Assembly: GCA_003858485.1 (NCBI GenBank)
Contig: RQYD01000019.1
Location: 1 to 62,773, forward strand
Reading direction: 5' to 3'
From: Clostridiales bacterium COT073_COT-073
GTDB lineage: Bacteria; Bacillota; Clostridia; Lachnospirales; Vallitaleaceae
Length of the DNA: 62,773 nt
Of this stretch, positions 42,000 to 51,270 are shown piece after piece. The notes under the pieces were generated by a model. That model was not told the DNA's origin, made no database searches, and worked only from the letters and a program-made list of their open reading frames with translations. Every line of letters begins with the position of its first letter. The stretch's first letter is position 1. A program made the translations under genes and the position numbers.

Positions 42000-42737
42000 T
42001 CAGGTTAATTGAAACTTCCCGCCATCACCATATTCCCATTCGCCGCCACCGGCGCCAAGTTCAAAATGAAGTTTGGCAATTCCCAGATCGATCAGGGCAA
42101 AATCATGTTTTTTGGTCAGTTCAGCGTGAACACTACCATTGTCATAGTGAAAAAGAAAGGGTTTTAAATTTAAAGCCGATGGAGCAAAAGCAACCGCTTC
42201 CATGCCTTTTAAAAACCAGTCCGGAGTGTTACCGGAACTTTTCATTCTGGGGTTTTTAAAGGCAGCCTTTCGGTGAGATTTATTTCCGATCAGGCGCTCT
42301 TTAAGAGATAATTTATTCTCACAATAACCAATGGCAATCACACAGTTCAATATTTCATTTTCTGCATATAAAGCAGCGGCATTTTTTTTATCATAGCTAC
42401 CGCCGACCCAGCAAGTGGATAAACCCATAGCGGTCGCTTCCAAAACCAGCAATTCCCCATATCGACCGATTTTTTCCTTGTAGTTCGGATCGTTTTTAGA
42501 GCCGACCAGGGCAATATAGTTTTTTACACCGGATAACAGTCCGTAGCTTTTGCGAAAGCCGCCAAATAATTCTTCACCCTTTTCCAAAATCAATTGGATC
42601 TTTAAACCGGATGATTCATTATATTTGCAGATGGCAGCTTCCAGCGCCTGAACCTCTGTGCTTTGGATGGGACGATTAATATATTTTCGGCGGGAACACC
42701 GCTGATAAATAGCAGATAGATAAGATTCGGTATTCAT
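42000..42737 (-). CDS. Nitroreductase-family flavoprotein
   Basis: 245-aa FMN-dependent oxidoreductase. The N-terminal RCSRRKY and the central GELLVLEATAMGLSTCWVGG are nitroreductase landmarks. The overall layout (a duplicated half-domain with GMEAVAFAPSALNLKPF) fits the TM1586-type branch. The substrate is unknown. AAAGGA precedes the ATG. Its promoter is divergent from that of the OmpR operon. Confidence 0.85.
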   Translation of the reverse strand: MNTESYLSAIYQRCSRRKYINRPIQSTEVQALEAAICKYNESSGLKIQLILEKGEELFGGFRKSYGLLSGVKNYIALVGSKNDPNYKEKIGRYGELLVLEATAMGLSTCWVGGSYDKKNAAALYAENEILNCVIAIGYCENKLSLKERLIGNKSHRKAAFKNPRMKSSGNTPDWFLKGMEAVAFAPSALNLKPFLFHYDNGSVHAELTKKHDFALIDLGIAKLHFELGAGGGEWEYGDGGKFQLT

Positions 42738-42781
42738 AAGATTTCCTTTCCGGATGCTATGGCAAAAATAATTTTTATTTT

Positions 42782-42810
42782 ATTATACAAAGCGAATCCG
42801 GAAAAAGCAA
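42782..42810 (-). promoter_or_regulatory. Promoter of the nitroreductase gene
   Basis: TTGCTT (42810-42805) and TATAAT (42787-42782) on the minus strand, 17-bp spacing. Confidence 0.75.
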
Positions 42811-42852
42811 GTAGGAGGTTTTTAGCCTTGATTTTACTCGCACTTCGCTGTC

Positions 42853-42881
42853 TTGACAGTAGTTGGAGGTGGCTATATAAT
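42853..42881 (+). promoter_or_regulatory. Promoter of the OmpR-kinase-ABC operon
   Basis: Perfect TTGACA (42853-42858) and TATAAT (42876-42881), 17-bp spacing, 67 bp before the chosen start codon. Confidence 0.85.
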
Positions 42882-42947
42882 AAGGGAAAAGAGAGCTTTT
42901 GGGGGATGCCAAAGACTGAAAAAATAAAAAGGATGTGTGATTTTGGC

Positions 42948-43622
42948 ATGAAGGAAATGAAACAAATACTAATTGTGGAAGATGATATTGAGCTTAATAA
43001 AGGACTATGCAAGGCGCTGGAAGCAGAAGACAGAAAACTGATTGCCTGTACGGATTTAAAAACAGCCGGAGAGCAGGTTTTGTTTGGTGGGATAGATTTA
43101 ATTTTATTAGACATTAATTTGCCGGATGGGAATGGAATGGGTTTCTTGGCGGAAATAAAGAAAAATTTTCCAGGAATTTCCGTAGTTTTGCTAACGGCCA
43201 ATGATACGGACATAGATATTGTAAATGGTCTGGAAAGTGGTGCGGATGATTATATTACTAAGCCCTTCTCATTATCGGTACTACGGGCCAGAGTAAATAC
43301 ACAACTTAGAAAGAAAACCGGTGAGGAAGCCAAGATTATTAAAACCGGCAGGTTTTCCTTTGATTTTACCAATCAGAAGTTTTGGACAGGAGAGGGTCTG
43401 ACTGAGCTTAGCAAAACAGAGCAAAAGCTCCTGTATATCATGGTTTCCAATCAAGGGAATATTTTGACAAGAGAGCGACTAATAGAATATGTTTGGAATC
43501 GGTCTGACTTTATTGACGAAAATTCATTATCCGTAGCCGTGAAAAGGCTAAGGGATAAATTAAAGGCAGTTGATACTATCCAAACGATCTATGGGATTGG
43601 CTATCGTTGGGAGAAATTATGA
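42948..43622 (+). CDS. OmpR-family response regulator
   Basis: 224-aa regulator. The receiver domain has VEDD, phospho-acceptor Asp in LILLDINLPDG and Lys in YITKPFS. The C-terminal winged helix has SKTEQKLLYIM and the VAVKRLRDKL recognition helix. The start is uncertain: ATGs at 42906, 42933, 42948 and 42957 are in frame and none has an ideal ribosome site; 42948 gives the usual family length. Its TGA overlaps the kinase ATG as ATGA. It probably controls the ABC transporter genes just downstream. Confidence 0.9.
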   Translation: MKEMKQILIVEDDIELNKGLCKALEAEDRKLIACTDLKTAGEQVLFGGIDLILLDINLPDGNGMGFLAEIKKNFPGISVVLLTANDTDIDIVNGLESGADDYITKPFSLSVLRARVNTQLRKKTGEEAKIIKTGRFSFDFTNQKFWTGEGLTELSKTEQKLLYIMVSNQGNILTRERLIEYVWNRSDFIDENSLSVAVKRLRDKLKAVDTIQTIYGIGYRWEKL

Positions 43623-44515
43623 ATTATTTTATTGTTATGGCAATGATTATTTTGTTCCTGATTGTGGTTTTGGTTTATAAAGAGCGACAACAACGCAAAA
43701 TTCTTTACCATCTTAATAAGATGATTGCCGATGCAAGGGCCGGAGAATTTTTGGAAAAACATTTCGATGAGAGTATTTTGTCAAAAATTGAAATTAAATT
43801 TGCTGATTACTTAAAAGCCACAGCGGTTTCAGAGAAAAAACTGGCTGTTGAAAAAGAGAAAATAAAGACATTGATTTCCGATATTTCTCATCAAACCAAA
43901 ACACCAATTGCCAATTTATGCTTGTATACGGAACTATTGAAAGAGGAAAAATTAACCGGCCAAGCTGCGGAAAATGTGGAAGCGATTTATGTTCAAACAG
44001 AGAAGTTAAGCTTTTTGATCCATGCGCTGATTAAACTTTCACGACTGGAAAATGGAATTATTAAGCCACTTCCTCAAAGAAGAGCAGTATCAGATATGAT
44101 TGACCGGTTAAGCAGCCAGTTTCGGCTTGCCGCAGAACAAAAAGGACTGCAGCTGATAGTCAATGGGCAAGACTGCATGGCGGTTTATGACTTGAAGTGG
44201 ACAGCAGAAGCACTCGGGAATATTATAGACAATGCGGTTAAATATACCGATAGCGGACAAATCGTCATATCGACGGTTGCCTATGACTTATTTGTCAGAA
44301 TCGACATTGCCGATACAGGGCTTGGGATTGGAGAAGCAGAAAGAGAGAAAATTTTTTCCAGATTTTATCGCTCAAGGCAAGCACAGGAAAAACCCGGACT
44401 GGGTATCGGTCTATATTTGTCCAGAGAAATTATTGCCGGGCAGGGAGGATATATTAAAGTGTCTTCTAATGGCAAAACAGGCTCCGTATTTTCTGTTTTT
44501 CTGCCAAAAGGATAA
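43619..44515 (+). CDS. Sensor histidine kinase
   Basis: 298-aa kinase with a single N-terminal helix (residues 2-19) and no extracellular sensor domain. H-box ISHQTKTPIANL, N-box NIIDNAVKYTD, G1 DTGLGIG and G2 GLGIGLYLS are all present. The start at 43619 overlaps the regulator stop codon. Kinases this small linked to an FtsX-type ABC transporter generally sense antimicrobial peptides through the permease, so the transporter is the probable sensor. Confidence 0.9.
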   Translation: MNYFIVMAMIILFLIVVLVYKERQQRKILYHLNKMIADARAGEFLEKHFDESILSKIEIKFADYLKATAVSEKKLAVEKEKIKTLISDISHQTKTPIANLCLYTELLKEEKLTGQAAENVEAIYVQTEKLSFLIHALIKLSRLENGIIKPLPQRRAVSDMIDRLSSQFRLAAEQKGLQLIVNGQDCMAVYDLKWTAEALGNIIDNAVKYTDSGQIVISTVAYDLFVRIDIADTGLGIGEAEREKIFSRFYRSRQAQEKPGLGIGLYLSREIIAGQGGYIKVSSNGKTGSVFSVFLPKG

Positions 44516-44578
44516 ATCTTACAAAAATGGAAGAATTTTTATTTTTATGGAAAGAATGTCGAAAGATTTCTTTGCGAT

Positions 44579-44617
44579 AATCTGTATGTGGCAAAACTGC
44601 TGCATACAGATTTTTTT
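44579..44617 (+). terminator. Terminator or attenuator before the ABC genes
   Basis: AATCTGTATG and CATACAGATT form a 10-bp stem with a 14-nt loop, followed by T7. The T run directly abuts the GGAGGTGG ribosome site of the ATPase gene. Either it ends the regulator-kinase transcript and the ABC genes use another promoter, or it attenuates read-through. Confidence 0.8.
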
Positions 44618-44628
44618 GGAGGTGGATC

Positions 44629-45324
44629 ATGGCAATACTGCAAACAATTGATTTAAAGAAAATTTATGGAAGTGGTGAAAATGAAGTAAAGGCGCTAAAT
44701 GGGATTCATTTGCAAGTGGAAAAGGGCGAATTTGTTTCGATTGTAGGAACATCGGGCAGTGGCAAGTCGACCCTGCTTCACTTAATGGGCGGACTGGATA
44801 CTCCGACAGCCGGCAAAGTAATCGTCGATGGCAAAGATATTGGCACTTTGACCGAAGAAGAGTTGACGATTTTCCGGCGAAGAAAAATAGGTTTTGTCTT
44901 TCAGTCTTATAATTTGGTACCGGTACTTAATGTATTTGAAAATATTGTTTTGCCGATAGAACTGGATCAGGAAGAAATTAATCGGGATTTTATCATGGAA
45001 ATTGTGGAAAGTTTGGGCTTAGAGGATAAACTGGAATCTCTGCCCAGTCAGCTTTCCGGCGGACAACAGCAGCGAGTTGCAATTGCTCGGGCTTTGGCCA
45101 CCAGACCGGCATTTATTTTAGCAGATGAGCCGACCGGTAATTTGGACTCGAAAACCAGTCAGGATGTGCTTGGCTTATTAAAACTGATGGCTCAAAAATT
45201 TACGCAAACCATTGTTATGATCACGCATAATGAAGAATTGGCACAGCTATCAGACAGAATCATACATATCGAAGACGGAAAGATCATGAACATAAAAGGA
45301 GGGGCGGAGCATGAAGATAAATAA
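44629..45324 (+). CDS. ABC transporter ATPase (MacB/BceA type)
   Basis: 231-aa nucleotide-binding subunit. Walker A is [10 protein letters not shown]-loop [10 protein letters not shown], signature [15 protein letters not shown], Walker [14 protein letters not shown] and H-loop ITHNEE. The PTGNLDS segment marks the MacB/LolD-type group that works with FtsX permeases. GGAGGTGG precedes the ATG. Its end overlaps the permease start by 14 bp, so they are coupled. Confidence 0.95.
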   Translation: MAILQTIDLKKIYGSGENEVKALNGIHLQVEKGEFVSIVGTSGSGKSTLLHLMGGLDTPTAGKVIVDGKDIGTLTEEELTIFRRRKIGFVFQSYNLVPVLNVFENIVLPIELDQEEINRDFIMEIVESLGLEDKLESLPSQLSGGQQQRVAIARALATRPAFILADEPTGNLDSKTSQDVLGLLKLMAQKFTQTIVMITHNEELAQLSDRIIHIEDGKIMNIKGGAEHEDK

Positions 45325-47950
45325 TAAAGGCTTGATGAATCGGCTCAGCCAAAAGATTTTAAACACTTCCAAAACCCGGAACTATGTTGCGATACTGGCG
45401 ATTATCATGACAACCTTATTATTTACTGCGATGTTTACCATTGTGTTTTCCTTAAATTCCAGTTATCAAACCTATACCTTCCGGCAAATTGGCGGCTATG
45501 CCCATGGAACCTTTAAAAATGTAACGGCTGTGCAAAAAGAAAAACTACTTCATCATCCGAAAATTACGGCAGCGGGGGAAAGAATTTTAGTTGGATTATT
45601 AATGCAGGGAGGCTTTAGCAAGGTACCGGCAGAAATTAGCTATATGGATGAGAATTGTGCAAAATGGAGTTATATTTCTCCAACTGTCGGTAGACTGCCG
45701 ATTGCCGGAAATGAGATAGCAATGGACCTTGCGGCTCTGGAAACATTGGGGATAGAGGCGAAAATTGGAGAAAAGATTTATCTGACCTATGAAGTCAATC
45801 AAAAAGTGCAAAATGGTGCGGAAATAACCGATGAATTTGTCCTGGTTGGTTTTTGGGACTGGGATAGCCTTCTGCCGGTGCATGTTATCCATGTATCTGA
45901 AAAATATGCAGAGCAATTGGCAAAAGAACAGGTTAAAAAAGGACTGGAACCATTTCCGGTGGATTTAAATATTATGTTTTCCTCTTCTTTTCATATAAGA
46001 GAAAATATGGAGAAAGTGAAAACAGAGGTGGAGCCGGACTTCAGTCAAAACAATGACGATAAAATGCAAATCGGTGTTAATTGGGGATATACCACTTCAC
46101 AAATAAGCAATCAGGCGGATATAGGTGCATTGGCGGCAATGACTTTATTTTTGGGAATGGTGATTGCGACCGGTTATTTGATTATTGCCAATATTTTTCA
46201 AATATCGGTTTCAACCGATATTCGCTTATATGGACTGCTAAAAACCATTGGCTTTACCGGAAAACAGTTACGGAAAATTATTTTTCGTCAGGCAGTTTTT
46301 CTATGTGGATACGGGATTCCGATTGGCAGCTTGTTGGGATATGGCTTGGGCAGTGTGGCAACGCCATATATTTTAGAGCGCATGAATATCCATGCAGTCG
46401 CTTTGACTGTCAGCAGTTCTTATTGGATATTTATATTGTCCGGCCTTTTTTCCGGGGCGACTGTATTCCTTTCCTGCTTAAAACCGGCGCGGCTGGCCGG
46501 CAGGGTATCGCCGGTAGAAGCGGTTAAATATGTGGAAAAAGTAAGCTTCTCCAGGAAAACGCAAAAAACCAAAGGGGGAGATATCAGGCAGATGGCACTG
46601 GCCAATATTGCCCGAAACAGGAAAAAGGGGATACCAGTCATGATTTCACTAACTTTGTCCTTGATCCTATTTAATGCTTTGTTTATATTTGTTACTGGCT
46701 TTGACATGGAAAAATATTTGGAAAAGAAAAGCAGTGCGGATTTTATTGTCGCTCACCCCGGCTATTTCCATTACCGGGGTGGTGTGGGAAGTGCTATTTC
46801 AGAAGGGAAGATAAAGTCTATACAAAGCCGGGTGGAACAAACGATTTCCGGTTCAGGTTATCAGGCATCTGTTTTTGAGGAAAGAATATGGATCACCGAA
46901 AAACAATGGCTGGCACTGACTGCCTCTTTGTCCGAAGGGCGAAGGCAAGAACTTTTAAGAGAGCAAAAGCAAAAAGGAGAATTGGTTTCGGCCGGGATAT
47001 TGATAGAAGGTCTTGATGAGCCGCTTTGGGATAAAGTCAAGGTTATAGCGGGAGATTTGAGACAGCTTAAAACAGATTCTACGATTGCGCTGGTGCTGAG
47101 TACGGATGATTATGGAAATCCGATCATACCGGAAAACTATCCGGCAGTTGGTGATCAGGTTGCAGTGGATTATGTTCGGGAAGCCTACTTTACAGATAGC
47201 CGGACAGGAGAGCCGGCAAGTGAAGACACAGCCGAAGAATGGCTGGAGTATAAGGAGATTAAGGTCAATACGGTAGATTATGAAGTTGCTGCCTATATTA
47301 CCATTCCCTATGCCATGGGCTTTCGTTATTCGATGGCCGGTTATCAGGCGATGCTGCCGGTGGACAGACTGGAGCGTGACAGCGGAAGCGAAGCGCTGCC
47401 ACTTTTTTATTTATTTGATACTCCCGATTCGGAGGCGGAAGTCGATGCGGAAGACTATTTGAAAAGGCTGGCGGAAAATGACCCGGATATTATGTATGAA
47501 AGCAAAAATAAGATTCGGAAAGAATTTCATCAATTTAAGGACATGTTTCTGCTGCTGGGCAGTTTGCTTTGCGGTATTATCGGTTTTATTGGGATCTTAA
47601 ATTATTTCAATGTAATTCTCACTTCGTGCTTCAATCGAAAGCGTGAATTTGCAGTTTTACAGGCAATCGGAATGACTGAGAAACAATTGAAAAAGCTATT
47701 GTTATATGAAAGCGGCGTTTATATTGTTTCTGCCTGTGCCCTATCGATTGTCTTTTGGGTGCTGCTGTATCAGCCGATGAATCAGCTTCTGGAGAAAGTA
47801 TTTTGGTTTTTTAAAAGCGGTTTTACCCTTACGCCAATCCTGATTACTGCACCGATTCTTGCTTTTACCGGTTGGATTGTTCCGTTCTTCCTGTTCCGCT
47901 ATATTAGAAAAATAAGCATTGTCAGTAGGATTCAAACTGCTAACTACTAG
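45311..47950 (+). CDS. FtsX-type ABC transporter permease
   Basis: 879-aa membrane protein with two FtsX domains. It has one N-terminal helix, a periplasm-side domain, three helices near residues 275-400, a second large extracellular domain (about 470-740) and three C-terminal helices. The stretch RLYGLLKTIGFTGKQLR and its second-half counterpart EFAVLQAIGMTEKQLKK are the paired FtsX signatures. With the upstream ATPase, kinase and regulator it forms a probable peptide-detoxification module. The stop codon lies inside the terminator stem. Confidence 0.92.
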   Translation: MKINNKGLMNRLSQKILNTSKTRNYVAILAIIMTTLLFTAMFTIVFSLNSSYQTYTFRQIGGYAHGTFKNVTAVQKEKLLHHPKITAAGERILVGLLMQGGFSKVPAEISYMDENCAKWSYISPTVGRLPIAGNEIAMDLAALETLGIEAKIGEKIYLTYEVNQKVQNGAEITDEFVLVGFWDWDSLLPVHVIHVSEKYAEQLAKEQVKKGLEPFPVDLNIMFSSSFHIRENMEKVKTEVEPDFSQNNDDKMQIGVNWGYTTSQISNQADIGALAAMTLFLGMVIATGYLIIANIFQISVSTDIRLYGLLKTIGFTGKQLRKIIFRQAVFLCGYGIPIGSLLGYGLGSVATPYILERMNIHAVALTVSSSYWIFILSGLFSGATVFLSCLKPARLAGRVSPVEAVKYVEKVSFSRKTQKTKGGDIRQMALANIARNRKKGIPVMISLTLSLILFNALFIFVTGFDMEKYLEKKSSADFIVAHPGYFHYRGGVGSAISEGKIKSIQSRVEQTISGSGYQASVFEERIWITEKQWLALTASLSEGRRQELLREQKQKGELVSAGILIEGLDEPLWDKVKVIAGDLRQLKTDSTIALVLSTDDYGNPIIPENYPAVGDQVAVDYVREAYFTDSRTGEPASEDTAEEWLEYKEIKVNTVDYEVAAYITIPYAMGFRYSMAGYQAMLPVDRLERDSGSEALPLFYLFDTPDSEAEVDAEDYLKRLAENDPDIMYESKNKIRKEFHQFKDMFLLLGSLLCGIIGFIGILNYFNVILTSCFNRKREFAVLQAIGMTEKQLKKLLLYESGVYIVSACALSIVFWVLLYQPMNQLLEKVFWFFKSGFTLTPILITAPILAFTGWIVPFFLFRYIRKISIVSRIQTANY

Positions 47951-47970
47951 AGAATATCTAGTAGTTTTTT
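47942..47970 (+). terminator. Terminator overlapping the permease stop codon
   Basis: AACTACTAGA (47942-47951) and TCTAGTAGTT (47957-47966) pair perfectly around a 5-nt loop and are followed by T. The TAG stop (47948-47950) is part of the stem. Confidence 0.9.
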
Positions 47971-48284
47971 GTGTTGAGCTTTCTTGCCATTTCCAGATGC
48001 GCATGGACTGCTAGCGGTTCCAAATCTAAAATGGAATTTGCCAATATAGGTTTCTTTTAATCCTATTATATGGAGCGTGGAAAAGTTGTTTGGGGAATGA
48101 TTTCAGAGAACAATTAAGCAAGAAAAAATTATGAAATATTTATGTTTTGTTTTGGAAAATATTATGAAATTCCTCTAATAGAGGACGATTTTTGCTTAGG
48201 GTTTTGTTATAGTAAGAGATGGTAAGAGAAGACAATTTTTACTGGAAAATTTTCCATATATCTATTATAATGAAAGGAGAGTAT

Positions 48285-49328
48285 ATGAGTAAAAAGAAAG
48301 CAGAGGGTTATCTCCCAAATATCAAGCCCAAGCCGGAAATTTCGCAGATTCATGATAAGTTTTTTAAGGCTAATATGAGTAAACATGAAGTGATAACTGA
48401 TTTTTTGCAGTCATATTTACCGGAACAGGTGCAAAAATACATTGATTTTTTTTCGATTACTCAACTGGAACCGAGAAATATCAGCAGAAAGTTGAAACTT
48501 CAAGAAGCGGACTTGTTATTTCGCTTAATGATAAATGGCAGTCCTTGCTACTTGTTGTTATTAATGGAGCATAAAAGCTATCAAGACCGACATACCCCAA
48601 TCCAGATTTTGCGCTATATCATTGAGATTTGGGAAAAAGAATGGCAGGAGAAAAAGAAAATTTCTCCGATTCTGCCACTGGTTTTTTATCAGGGGACAAA
48701 GAAATGGAAATATCCGCAGTTAAAGACCTACTTACCGATTGATTTTCCGAAAGAAATGCAAATTTATTTACCTCTTTATGAAGCGTTATTTTATGATTTT
48801 TCATTGGAGGAAAATGCAGAACTAAAAGGGCATAAGATTGAACTGGAATTATTTTTGCGGATTATCCGCATTATTTATCAGCAGGACAGGCAGGTATTCC
48901 AGCGCGAGATTATCGAGATTTTCAGAGACATCAGTCACTTTCATCCGGAGCAAATGATTGAATATATGGAGAGAACGATAAGTTATTTTAGTATTGTTCG
49001 CTCAGAGATAGAGGATGAGGAATTATTAAAATTGGCACAGAAGGCAGGAGGTGAAAAGGTGATGGAAACAATTTGGGATAGAATGGAACAACGTATGGAG
49101 CAACGTATTGCGCAACGTGTTGAAGCGCGATGGCGAAAGATTGGCCAACAGGAGGGAAGACAAGAAGGAATACAAGAAGGAATACAAGAAGGAAGACAAG
49201 AAGGAAGACGCGAGGGAAGACAGGAAGAAAAATTGTCGTTGGCCAGGAAAATGAAAGAAAACCATTTCACCATAGAGCAAATTATATATTACACGGAATT
49301 AACAGAAGAAGAGATTTTAGCATTGTAG
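48285..49328 (+). CDS. Rpn-family recombination-promoting nuclease (PD-(D/E)XK, former transposase_31)
   Basis: 347-aa protein. The N-terminal nuclease domain reads HDKFFKANMS at the start. It has the PD-(D/E)XK-like core EADLLFRLMI and LLLMEHKSYQD, and the segment TPIQILRYIIEIWEKEW. The C-terminal tail is a run of QEGRQEGIQEG-type repeats encoded by 12-bp units (about 49147-49230), typical of this family and variable in length. AAAGGAGA lies before the ATG at 48285. These genes are mobile-like but not linked to IS ends. A palindromic repeat cluster follows directly. Confidence 0.85.
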   Translation: MSKKKAEGYLPNIKPKPEISQIHDKFFKANMSKHEVITDFLQSYLPEQVQKYIDFFSITQLEPRNISRKLKLQEADLLFRLMINGSPCYLLLLMEHKSYQDRHTPIQILRYIIEIWEKEWQEKKKISPILPLVFYQGTKKWKYPQLKTYLPIDFPKEMQIYLPLYEALFYDFSLEENAELKGHKIELELFLRIIRIIYQQDRQVFQREIIEIFRDISHFHPEQMIEYMERTISYFSIVRSEIEDEELLKLAQKAGGEKVMETIWDRMEQRMEQRIAQRVEARWRKIGQQEGRQEGIQEGIQEGRQEGRREGRQEEKLSLARKMKENHFTIEQIIYYTELTEEEILAL

Positions 49329-49401
49329 TTCAGATAAGGTTGTGAATAAGCGGCAACAAATACAGAGTTTAGCATGATAGTTCAAATGACGTTACGAATA
49401 A
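49316..49401 (+). repeat. Imperfect duplication over the Rpn stop codon
   Basis: TTTAGCATTGTAGTTCAGAT (from 49316) recurs as TTTAGCATGATAGTTCAAAT (from 49369), and similarity continues through a GTTNNGAATAA segment. The first copy contains the Rpn stop codon. It looks like a decayed tandem duplication of the gene end. Confidence 0.5.
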
Positions 49402-49445
49402 ACGAAGGAATCAAAAGGTCGATGGCTGGGATTACTTCGTTTTTA
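49401..49445 (+). terminator. Terminator of the Rpn gene
   Basis: AACGAAGGAATC and GATTACTTCGTT form an interrupted stem followed by T5. Confidence 0.7.
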
Positions 49446-49465
49446 TTATGCAATTTGAAAAAAGT

Positions 49466-49674
49466 GTGAAGCGCCGGAAAATGAATATGTCAACTTCGTT
49501 GTCGCATTCATTTTCCTTGCGCGCTTCAAGTGAAAGGCTATTGGAAAGTTTATCCACCGTCAGACGCTGCCACTTCGTGTCAGCCGTACCTTCGGTACTA
49601 CCTGTCTGACGGTGAAGCGCCGGAAAATGAATATGTCAACTTCGTTGTCGCATTCATTTTCCTTGCGCGCTTCA
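49466..49674. repeat. Palindromic repeat cluster (two identical 63-bp hairpins around a third)
   Basis: Two identical 63-bp copies (49466-49528 and 49612-49674) each fold on themselves through TGAAGCGC/GCGCTTCA and AAAATGAAT/ATTCATTTT. Between them CACCGTCAGAC (49555-49565) and GTCTGACGGTG (49604-49614) form another large hairpin containing GTACCTTCGGTAC. The right arm overlaps the start of the second copy. No coding. It is similar in style, not in sequence, to the array between potC and potD. Confidence 0.8.
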
Positions 49675-49932
49675 AAAAAAGAAAGACAAATTGGGGAATA
49701 AGAAGTATAATAACTTTAATGTGAAAAGTGTTCGATCACTCACCATATATTCTGTGAGATTTTCCTGTTGGGATGCTTTGCGTTTCTGCACAAGCAGACA
49801 GCCTGATTTGTGGTTGCATTATATTTTACGGAAGATGGCTTGTGTGGTCTACACCGGCAAAGACTGTTTCACAAAACATAAGGAAAAAATTTTTAAGAGC
49901 AAGAAAACAAAAACGGTTAGAAAGGCAGACGG
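49675..49932. other. Region upstream of rarA
   Basis: A plus-strand frame runs through here into rarA, but it has no ribosome site and no recognisable content. I see no clear promoter or structured element. Confidence 0.4.
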
Positions 49933-51270
49933 ATGGATTTATTTGATTATATGAAAACAAGGACTTTGGAAAAGGAGTCGCCTTTAGCAGTGCGAATGCG
50001 ACCTAAAACCATTGATGACGTGGTGGGGCAGGAGCATATATTAGGAAAGGACAAGCTCCTTTATCGTGCGATCAAGGCGGATCGGATCAGCTCCATTCTT
50101 TTTTATGGGCCGCCGGGAACCGGCAAGACAACGCTTGCCATGGTTATTGCCGGCAGTACGCGATCGGATTTTCAACAGCTGAATGCTACGATTGCCGGGA
50201 AAAAAGACATTATGGAAGTGGTTGACATGGCCAAAAATAATTTGGCTCTGACCGGCAGACGGACGATTTTATTTATTGATGAGATTCACCGCTTTAACAA
50301 AGCTCAGCAGGATGCGCTGCTGCCTTATGTCGAAGATGGTACAGTCATTTTGATTGGCGCAACTACCGAGAACCCTTATTTTGAAGTAAATAAAGCTTTG
50401 GTTTCACGCTCTCAGATTTTTTTGCTGGAAAAGCTGAAAAAAGAAGATATTAAAACATTGCTGCTTAGAGCAGTACAAACTGATGTTATATTATTAGAAA
50501 AAAAGGTGCAGATAACCGAAGAAGCGGCCGGATTTTTAGCAGAAATGTCGGATGGTGATGCCCGGACAGCACTAAATGCCTTGGAATTGGGTGTGATTAC
50601 TACGGATGCGGATAAAAATGAGGAAATTCTGATTGATCTGGCAGTGGCGGAGGAATGCATCCAAAGACGAGCCATTCGCTATGATAAGGATGGCGATGAA
50701 CATTATGATATTATTTCGGCATTTATTAAGTCGATGCGTGGATCAGATGCCGATGCGGCCATCTATTATTTGGCCAGAATGCTATATGCCGGAGAGGACC
50801 CTAAATTTATCATTCGGCGGGTGATCATTTGCGCGGCCGAAGATGTTGGCAATGCTGATCCAAGAGCACTGGAAATAGCGGTGGCTGCGGCCAGAGCTGT
50901 TGAGTTTGTAGGTATGCCGGAAGCCCAAATTATTTTAAGCCAGGCAGTCAGCTATATTGCCACCGCCCCTAAAAGCAATGCCGCTTATGTGGCAATCGGA
51001 AAAGCCATGCAAGACGTGAAAGAAATTACGATCTCCACGATTCCGGTTTATTTAAAAGATGCCCACTATCCGGGAGCCAAAGAGCTGGGACATGAAGGCT
51101 ATCATTATGCCCATAACTATCCGGATCATTATGTCAGGCAACAATATCTGCCGGATGAGCTGGTGGGCAAGACCTATTATGAACCGACCAAACAAGGCTA
51201 TGAAAGAAAAATAAATGAATGGATGAGCTATTTAAAAAGAGGAGAAAAGAATGATCCGACCGGCCAATAA
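49933..51270 (+). CDS. rarA: Replication-associated recombination protein RarA (MgsA)
   Basis: 445-aa AAA+ ATPase of the clamp-loader type that acts at stalled forks. The start MDLFDYM and PLAVRMRPKTIDDVVGQ are typical. Walker A is GPPGTGKTTLA, Walker B LFIDEIHRFNK, and sensor-1 is IGATTENP. The C-terminal tetramerisation domain (SFIKSMRGSDADAA-like segment) is complete. AAAGG lies eight bases before the ATG. The next gene overlaps its end by 20 bp. Confidence 0.95.
   Translation: MDLFDYMKTRTLEKESPLAVRMRPKTIDDVVGQEHILGKDKLLYRAIKADRISSILFYGPPGTGKTTLAMVIAGSTRSDFQQLNATIAGKKDIMEVVDMAKNNLALTGRRTILFIDEIHRFNKAQQDALLPYVEDGTVILIGATTENPYFEVNKALVSRSQIFLLEKLKKEDIKTLLLRAVQTDVILLEKKVQITEEAAGFLAEMSDGDARTALNALELGVITTDADKNEEILIDLAVAEECIQRRAIRYDKDGDEHYDIISAFIKSMRGSDADAAIYYLARMLYAGEDPKFIIRRVIICAAEDVGNADPRALEIAVAAARAVEFVGMPEAQIILSQAVSYIATAPKSNAAYVAIGKAMQDVKEITISTIPVYLKDAHYPGAKELGHEGYHYAHNYPDHYVRQQYLPDELVGKTYYEPTKQGYERKINEWMSYLKRGEKNDPTGQ

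Noticed and set aside
42734-43213. Minus-strand 159-codon frame opposite the OmpR regulator
   Set aside because: Antisense shadow of a clear response regulator.
48285-49328. Insertion-sequence transposase
   Set aside because: The Rpn family was once called transposase_31, but there are no flanking terminal repeats or target duplications and the core is a PD-(D/E)XK nuclease.
49691-49954. Plus-strand 87-codon frame before rarA
   Set aside because: No ribosome site, overlaps rarA start, composition unlike coding sequence.
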